From Bondarzewia mesenterica (lineage: Eukaryota > Basidiomycota > Agaricomycetes > Russulales > Bondarzewiaceae), in the NCBI GenBank assembly GCA_004802705.1, contig SGPL01000758.1, forward strand, positions 1 through 12,819: a DNA stretch of 12,819 nucleotides, given 5' to 3'. Numbering within the stretch: the stretch's first letter is position 1; each line of letters starts with the position of its first letter. The translations under genes were made by a program, and so were the position numbers. The notes under the pieces are model-generated. The model searched no databases, was not told where the DNA came from, and saw only the letters and a list, made by a program, of their open reading frames with translations. Shown piece by piece: positions 8,486 through 12,819 of the stretch.

Positions 8486-10499
8486 CGGAAAGNTTGCTTC
8501 AAAGCGCACACTGGTGCAGAGGGGAGTGGGGGANGGAGAAGGTGTTCGNTAACGGGAAGCGCTANGGGGATTTATATGCGCATAAAGGGAGAGCTTATTT
8601 GGGCAGGTAGGTCCATCGGAAGGGCCTATGCCAATTCCAGAAGCANGCCAGTCAACTGCCCATGGAGGTTGTAAATATCAGAGCNGGACGAGACAGCCCA
8701 CGTGNANTGCCACCCCGAGACTCAAAAAAAAAATCGCCGGGGGCNGAACGACNCAANGATTACAAAAGTTTACAAATTCACGTCCTCATCAGGCACTATG
8801 AAACTTGAATGATCTAGGAGTCTGTTATATTATNCAGTCGCATGTCAACGCCATCATGCCTCCGACGGCGCCGTGGGCGCCACATATTTTCCACTTCCCT
8901 TCGCAAATACATCCTGACACGTTCAACGTTCAACGTTCAGCTCCAGAGCGAAACGCTCAGGCAATCGNGAACCCNGCTCACCTTGATCATCCCACGCGAA
9001 ATAATCCCGAGCGCCTCCCTGCTCTCCCAAAGCGGATATAGCACGACAGAAAANGCGGAGAAGAAGCACCATATAACTCCGATGACGACCCATGCCGTCA
9101 GCCCACGNACGCCGTAGATCGTCTGTGCGAAGAACAGCGGCANGGGGATAATGATCAGCATCACNAGCATCTGTGACGGCNGCGCANNTACACNCCCAGT
9201 CAGTATTGACGACTCAAGATACGCCCCACAATCATNGTATGTACGCACGAGAATAATTGACGACCACGCAGCGAAGCGGAATGCTTTATTGAGATTTTCA
9301 GGATCGAGATCCTTATCAGGGGTGGCGAAAAAGCTCTTCAGTGACAGATCGAACGTCAGCATCGGTGTCNGAGGCATGCTTCTCATCCTCGCTCTTCTTG
9401 TCNATGTCGGCAGACGTTTCCTTGGAAACATGAGAGCTGGCGATGCGCGCATTGAGTGCTCGGGTGGACGCAAAGTCATAGTCTTCAGGCCACTGCAGNA
9501 TATAGACACTGAGCGATCGTAGCANNAGACATGGGGGAAAGGACATACGAGGTACGATGACACAGTCGCGATAATGCCACCCACGCCGATGGAGGCGAGG
9601 TTACCCGCAAGCATCTCATAATCNCCTGCANGATCCACGATCAGCCCTCGATCTCCAAATACGAAACACAGGTCAAAAGNACTGTATNACTCACCACCGG
9701 AGGTCGTGACATTGATGACACCGCCATTCAGCGTGCTCGTCGTGACTAACCATGCGATGATACCAGAAAAGAAACCAGCGACTGCGCCGGATATGCATCC
9801 CCACTTGTTCGCCTTGGACCAAGTGATGCTCAGGGCTATGGGCACGACGCCCGAGCCGAGTATGACGCCCATAAAGGTCTGTGATAGGCGAAGCCGACGG
9901 TGAATGAATGAGACCCTGCTGAGTAAGTCTAGCCCAGGCGGGAACATACATAGAGCCATCCCATCGAGACACCGATGTAAAAGAAAATGAGTCCCGCAAT
10001 GCCCATACATATCGCGAAGAATGCGACCTGGACTCGCGCAGCATATGGTAAGCAATCTCAATGAGCCTGCAAGTCAGAATGTACCATGGCATGAGACATC
10101 TTTAAGATCTGGGCCTCCGTCGCGTGAGGATTGAAGTACCTCTTCCCGATACAATCAACATCAATTGTCGTTCAACAAACATAACAAACACTCAATTACC
10201 TTGTAAACGTCATAAGTCATGATGGACGACACGGCGATGAGTTCCGCAGACGCTGCAGACGTGACAGCCAAGAACAACAATACCAACAAGGCCGCAGCGC
10301 CTGATTTTCCCATGAGTGCAGAGGCCGCTGCAGCAGCGGGGAGACCGGCAGAGACATCTGCTGCGGTGAGGGTCTTCATGTCAGGGTCACCTGTCAACGC
10401 GACTGCAGCAAGTCCCATAGTCGTAGCGAACGTGAACGGGATCGCAAACCTTTGAACAAGAAAAGGTAGAATAGAGTCAGAAAAAAAANNANNNNANNT
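7515..10499. other. Zone of low-quality base calls (scattered N)
   Basis: Ns are scattered singly across this zone and nowhere else in the window, with one cluster (10482-10499) next to a poly-A/T run in a transporter intron. Most stand for a real base, because the reading frame is kept across them. Those at 8476 and 9370 behave as extra bases, because removing them joins two frames of an otherwise consistent protein. Codon-level claims here deserve caution. Confidence 0.85.
8486..8853 (-). promoter_or_regulatory. Intergenic region with P450 promoter; TATA box at 8570-8578
   Basis: On the minus strand, CATATAAAT at 8578-8570 is a good TATA box 85-93 nt before the proposed P450 ATG (8485), which fits a 5' untranslated region of about 50-60 nt. 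The rest of the interval must hold the 3' end of the urea transporter transcript. Several Ns occur. No further gene is seen. Confidence 0.6.
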
Positions 10500-11825
10500 A
10501 TGTGGGACGTACCACGCCAATCCACCCAGTAAATACGCCTTGACGCAGCTCGCGGGCTTGCTCGCGATCGCACGCTGCCAGTAGGCCTGGTCCTGGAACA
10601 CCGTCGCAAAATTCCCGATGACGTTGATGACGCCAAAGATCAAACCATTCTTGGACCTCATCGTCATGTACGACCCATGCGCGTTGCCCGACACCGGCTT
10701 AGCCGCCGCTGCCGCTTCGAGCAGCGCGTGCATGTGGCTGGGGGAGCCGATCTTAGGCGAGGTCGCGTAGACGGTGAAGATGAAGGTGAGGACGATGGCG
10801 AAGAGGACCGTCGTGTGCGTGCTGCGAAGTTGAGGATCGAGGTGGAGGAGATAAAGGACAAGGGAAAGGACGTACTAATCACAGAGGAGAGTCGCGCGCA
10901 TGCCACCTACGATAACGTAAATCGCCACGCCGAGAGGGATGAGGAAACATGCCTGGCCGACGCGTCAATGCGCAAGCTACATCAATGCACATACGAAAAT
11001 GCCCACCGCGATAGTATGCATCCCCGTCAAGTCCGTTACCGTCGCCGACCCACCCAAAATCAACATAGACGACACGATGATATTCGTCGCGAGTCTGATA
11101 TATGCACATATGTACACATATGCGCAAATAAACATGTCGTCAAGGATAAGTACCAGACAGATCTGGACGACTGTGGTTGGACGCACCCGAAGAACATGAA
11201 CACCAGATGTGCTACGGTGCCCCACCGCGCGCCGACAATCTCGAGCCATGTATGCGCATACGGCGCGTTCAGCTTCAACTTGGCCGCCAGCTGCGCGAAG
11301 AGGAGGACCTGCACCGTCGCGCCTGCGCCGTACCACCAAGGGCCAGAAATCCCGTACTTGTACGCGACTGCACTCGATTGCAACTACTATCGCATCATCA
11401 CTTCTCCGTCCACCCAAACAAAGAAAACAAAAAGAAGGGAAAATGACGCACCAAAGTGGCTGCCCACGTCCAGGCGGAGACGATACCAGACGCAATCAGA
11501 CCGGGCTTCACGCTCCTCGAAGCACTGCTGAATTCCTCTGAGTTCTTTGGAGAGAAGGAGGTGTAACGTGTTTGGACAGCCGTGAGGCCGATCATGAACA
11601 CACTGAAAAACAGGCCGATTCCTGTTGTACGGGGTCAGTACTCACTCCACTCCTCGATCAAACACGGGACACGAACCGACGACTGTTTACGATCGCATGA
11701 TTGGGAGATGTGGATTCCATTTGTCAGGATGATATGAACATACAGTCTTGATTTAGAGTAAGTATGGACTCACCAACACCATATCCAGCTCCTTGGGGCA
11801 GAACCGTCGCAGCACTCGAAGACAT
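8854..11825 (-). CDS. DUR3: Urea active transporter (DUR3-type sodium:solute symporter), 14 exons
   Basis: Plasma-membrane urea importer of the SSF family, used to scavenge urea as a nitrogen source. Exons in reading order are 11825-11774, 11621-11452, 11383-11187, 11094-10995, 10952-10876, 10821-10513, 10449-10200, 10141-10085, 10027-9950, 9878-9695, 9625-9549, 9492-9249, 9170-8982 and 8913-8854. Phases agree throughout and give about 680 aa, usual for fungal DUR3. Family blocks in order include [25 protein letters not shown]-like [99 protein letters not shown] and the tail [13 protein letters not shown]. Many hydrophobic segments fit the expected multi-pass fold. A charged Lys/Glu/Asp loop follows WPEDYDF. 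The N at 9370 must be ignored to keep frame in exon 12. Acceptors of exons 7 and 8 are AAG rather than CAG or TAG. Confidence 0.95.
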
Positions 11826-11915
11826 GACCGCTCACAAGACTTCAGCTTCAGCTTCGACGAGCGTTCGAGAGAGAGAAGCAGCGCTTAGCCCTCTCGCGTA
11901 TCTTTAATTTATCTC
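11826..11915 (-). promoter_or_regulatory. Core promoter and 5' leader of the urea transporter gene
   Basis: Reading leftwards, an AT-rich TATA-like ATAAATTA (11912-11905) lies 80-87 nt before the ATG at 11825. It is followed by a CT-rich run (about 11868-11880), as often found at fungal transcription starts, and a short repeat of GAAGCT. The spacing matches that of the neighbouring P450 promoter. Only sequence pattern supports this. Confidence 0.5.
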
Positions 11916-11960
11916 CCTTCTCTTCGAGATATGCATGCATGACGCGCGAAATGGAGAGGC

Positions 11961-12413
11961 CTTATCTGTAGGAGATTTCACGTAACCTGTAAAGCCTCTT
12001 CGTCTTATCGACAGGTTGTGGGATCTAGGGCGTCAGATGACGCTAAGCAGCGCTAAGCCTAAGGACGCATGAAGAACACGATTGGCAGCTGGCGCCTCAA
12101 CTTGTCCAAGCAGGTCCAAGCCTGTCCAAGCCCTGAATGATTGATATGTCGACTATATCAGGGAGATAAGCCGTCTCGACTTGGTCGCCATTGTTGCAAA
12201 CCCGCGTGCGTTCCGTGTGGAATCGTCTACATAGATAAGGAACCGAATGAAGAGTCACTTCGGAGAACTTTCGAATCGGATATTTCGGCTTGTGCTGATG
12301 GAACAGCACGAAGAGCGACTTTACATAGTCATGGGAAACTGGACGGGTTTAAGAGGTGAATTATGAGACAGTTCGAGGACAGAATATCGAGCAGGCGTAC
12401 CTGCTGTGATAAG
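11961..12413. promoter_or_regulatory. Cluster of five GATAAG elements upstream of the urea transporter
   Basis: GATAAG is present at 11961-11966 and 12004-12009 (minus strand) and at 12165-12170, 12234-12239 and 12408-12413 (plus strand), that is 136 to 583 nt from the ATG. AGATAA is also present at 11909-11914 (minus). Fungal GATA factors (AreA/Nit2/Gln3 types) bind HGATAR and activate nitrogen-source transporters, including urea permeases, when preferred nitrogen is lacking. That these sites act here is inference. Confidence 0.6.
12102..12131. repeat. Three 10-bp tandem units with core GTCCAAGC
   Basis: TTGTCCAAGC, AGGTCCAAGC and CTGTCCAAGC follow one another without a gap, so the 8-nt core recurs every 10 bp. 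The spacing is close to one helical turn. The array lies about 280-305 nt upstream of the transporter ATG. Confidence 0.8.
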
Positions 12414-12435
12414 CTATCGCTGATCAGTGATAGCT
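12412..12435. repeat. 24-nt near-perfect palindrome
   Basis: AGCTATCGCTGATCAGTGATAGCT is its own reverse complement except for one G/T pair in each half. The left end overlaps the last two bases of the GATAAG at 12408-12413, and GATAG is contained in each arm. It could be a dimeric regulator site or a small cruciform; which is not known. Confidence 0.7.
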
Positions 12436-12524
12436 CGCCGTGACGAGTACTGCAGCACCTCAATTGCAGCACTCGCATAGATCTATGTTGCCCGCGCAAA
12501 TATGACCTTGCCGCCACGAATCAT

Positions 12525-12581
12525 TTCCGCATCCACGTGACTTCCGCAGTGCTTCCGCATCCACGTTCCGCGAGGTTCCGC
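12525..12581. repeat. Five TTCCGC elements with an embedded CACGTG box
   Basis: TTCCGC starts at 12525, 12542, 12553, 12566 and 12576. The longer TTCCGCATCCACGT is repeated at 12525-12538 and 12553-12566. The first copy runs into CACGTG (12534-12539), the palindromic core bound by bHLH factors. This is read directly; the function is unknown. Confidence 0.75.
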
Positions 12582-12661
12582 GTCCCCTCCAGTTGGCAAT
12601 TTCCGAGTCTGAAAAGCTTCAACTAGGCCCCGTGAAGCTCCTATGTAGGTTTCCCGGAAAA

Positions 12662-12771
12662 ATAGCCTTTTTGAGGGTCAAAATCGGCCATTTCCTTCCC
12701 GAAAATAGCCTTTTTGAGGGCCTTGAAACCGCAAAATTCGTGTATCCTTGTCGGTTTATAGCCTTTTTGAG
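12662..12771. repeat. Three copies of ATAGCCTTTTTGAG at the right edge
   Basis: The 14-nt motif occurs at 12662-12675, 12705-12718 and 12758-12771, at distances of 43 and 53 nt. The first two are extended by GG and are both preceded by CCCG plus an A-run; the third is preceded by GTCGGTTT. The spacers differ. The tract may continue past the window end. It does not match any element family I recognise. Confidence 0.75.
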
Positions 12772-12819
12772 ACCGCTCGGGACCTTGCGGCCTTCATGCT
12801 CGTCATTGTCAGCACTCAT

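Noticed and set aside
8937..8981. Transporter could read through past residue 661 and stop at 8937
   Set aside because: Using GTGAGC at 8981 as a donor and CAG at 8914 as an acceptor yields the conserved tail [13 protein letters not shown] in phase, which the read-through lacks.
10677..11531. Long plus-strand open frame of 284 codons
   Set aside because: It lies opposite transporter exons and introns and its translation is Arg/His-rich without any domain. The minus-strand reading has family blocks and consistent splice phases.
5990..11825. P450 and urea transporter as parts of a metabolic gene cluster
   Set aside because: They share a strand but have separate promoters and no known joint pathway. 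No backbone biosynthetic enzyme is in the window.

Overview
The window looks like nuclear DNA of a filamentous basidiomycete, probably an Agaricomycete. Its genes are broken by many short introns (mostly 54-92 nt, GT...AG). One encodes a urea/Na+ symporter of the fungal DUR3 type, one a fungal class II cytochrome P450 of the O-methylsterigmatocystin-oxidoreductase-like kind, and one a CFEM-domain secreted protein. The left end holds a decayed Ty1/Copia retrotransposon. No tRNA, rRNA or CRISPR array was recognised.

Layout. Positions 1-231 are AT-rich with a degenerate short tandem repeat. Positions 232-3348 are a 5'-truncated Copia element: the end of integrase, then reverse transcriptase and RNase H in one frame with six stop codons and no frameshift, a polypurine tract, and a 473-bp LTR with internal duplications. 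Positions 3349-4387 have no recognisable gene. Positions 4388-4948 (+) encode a small CFEM protein in three exons. Positions 4949-5989 have no recognisable gene. Positions 5990-8485 (-) encode a P450 in ten exons (about 505 aa), including 17-nt and 19-nt micro-exons. Positions 8854-11825 (-) encode the DUR3-like urea transporter in 14 exons (about 680 aa). Positions 11826-12819 are the transporter's upstream region, with five GATAAG elements and several other short repeats.

How it fits together. The transporter and the P450 lie head-to-tail on the minus strand, 368 nt apart, each with a TATA-like element about 80-90 nt before its ATG. Nothing shows that they share a pathway. The GATA cluster suggests nitrogen control of urea uptake, as known for fungal urea permeases. 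The CFEM gene runs the other way and is independent. Base calls between about 7515 and 10499 contain many Ns. In two places a single N appears to be an extra base that breaks an otherwise perfect frame, so the apparent breaks in the P450 and transporter are probably sequencing artefacts.

I did not find a convincing new multi-gene system. The items most worth a second look are the GATA cluster, the unusual P450 heme-contact residues and micro-exons, the displaced first cysteine of the CFEM domain, and the unexplained 14-nt repeat at the right edge.
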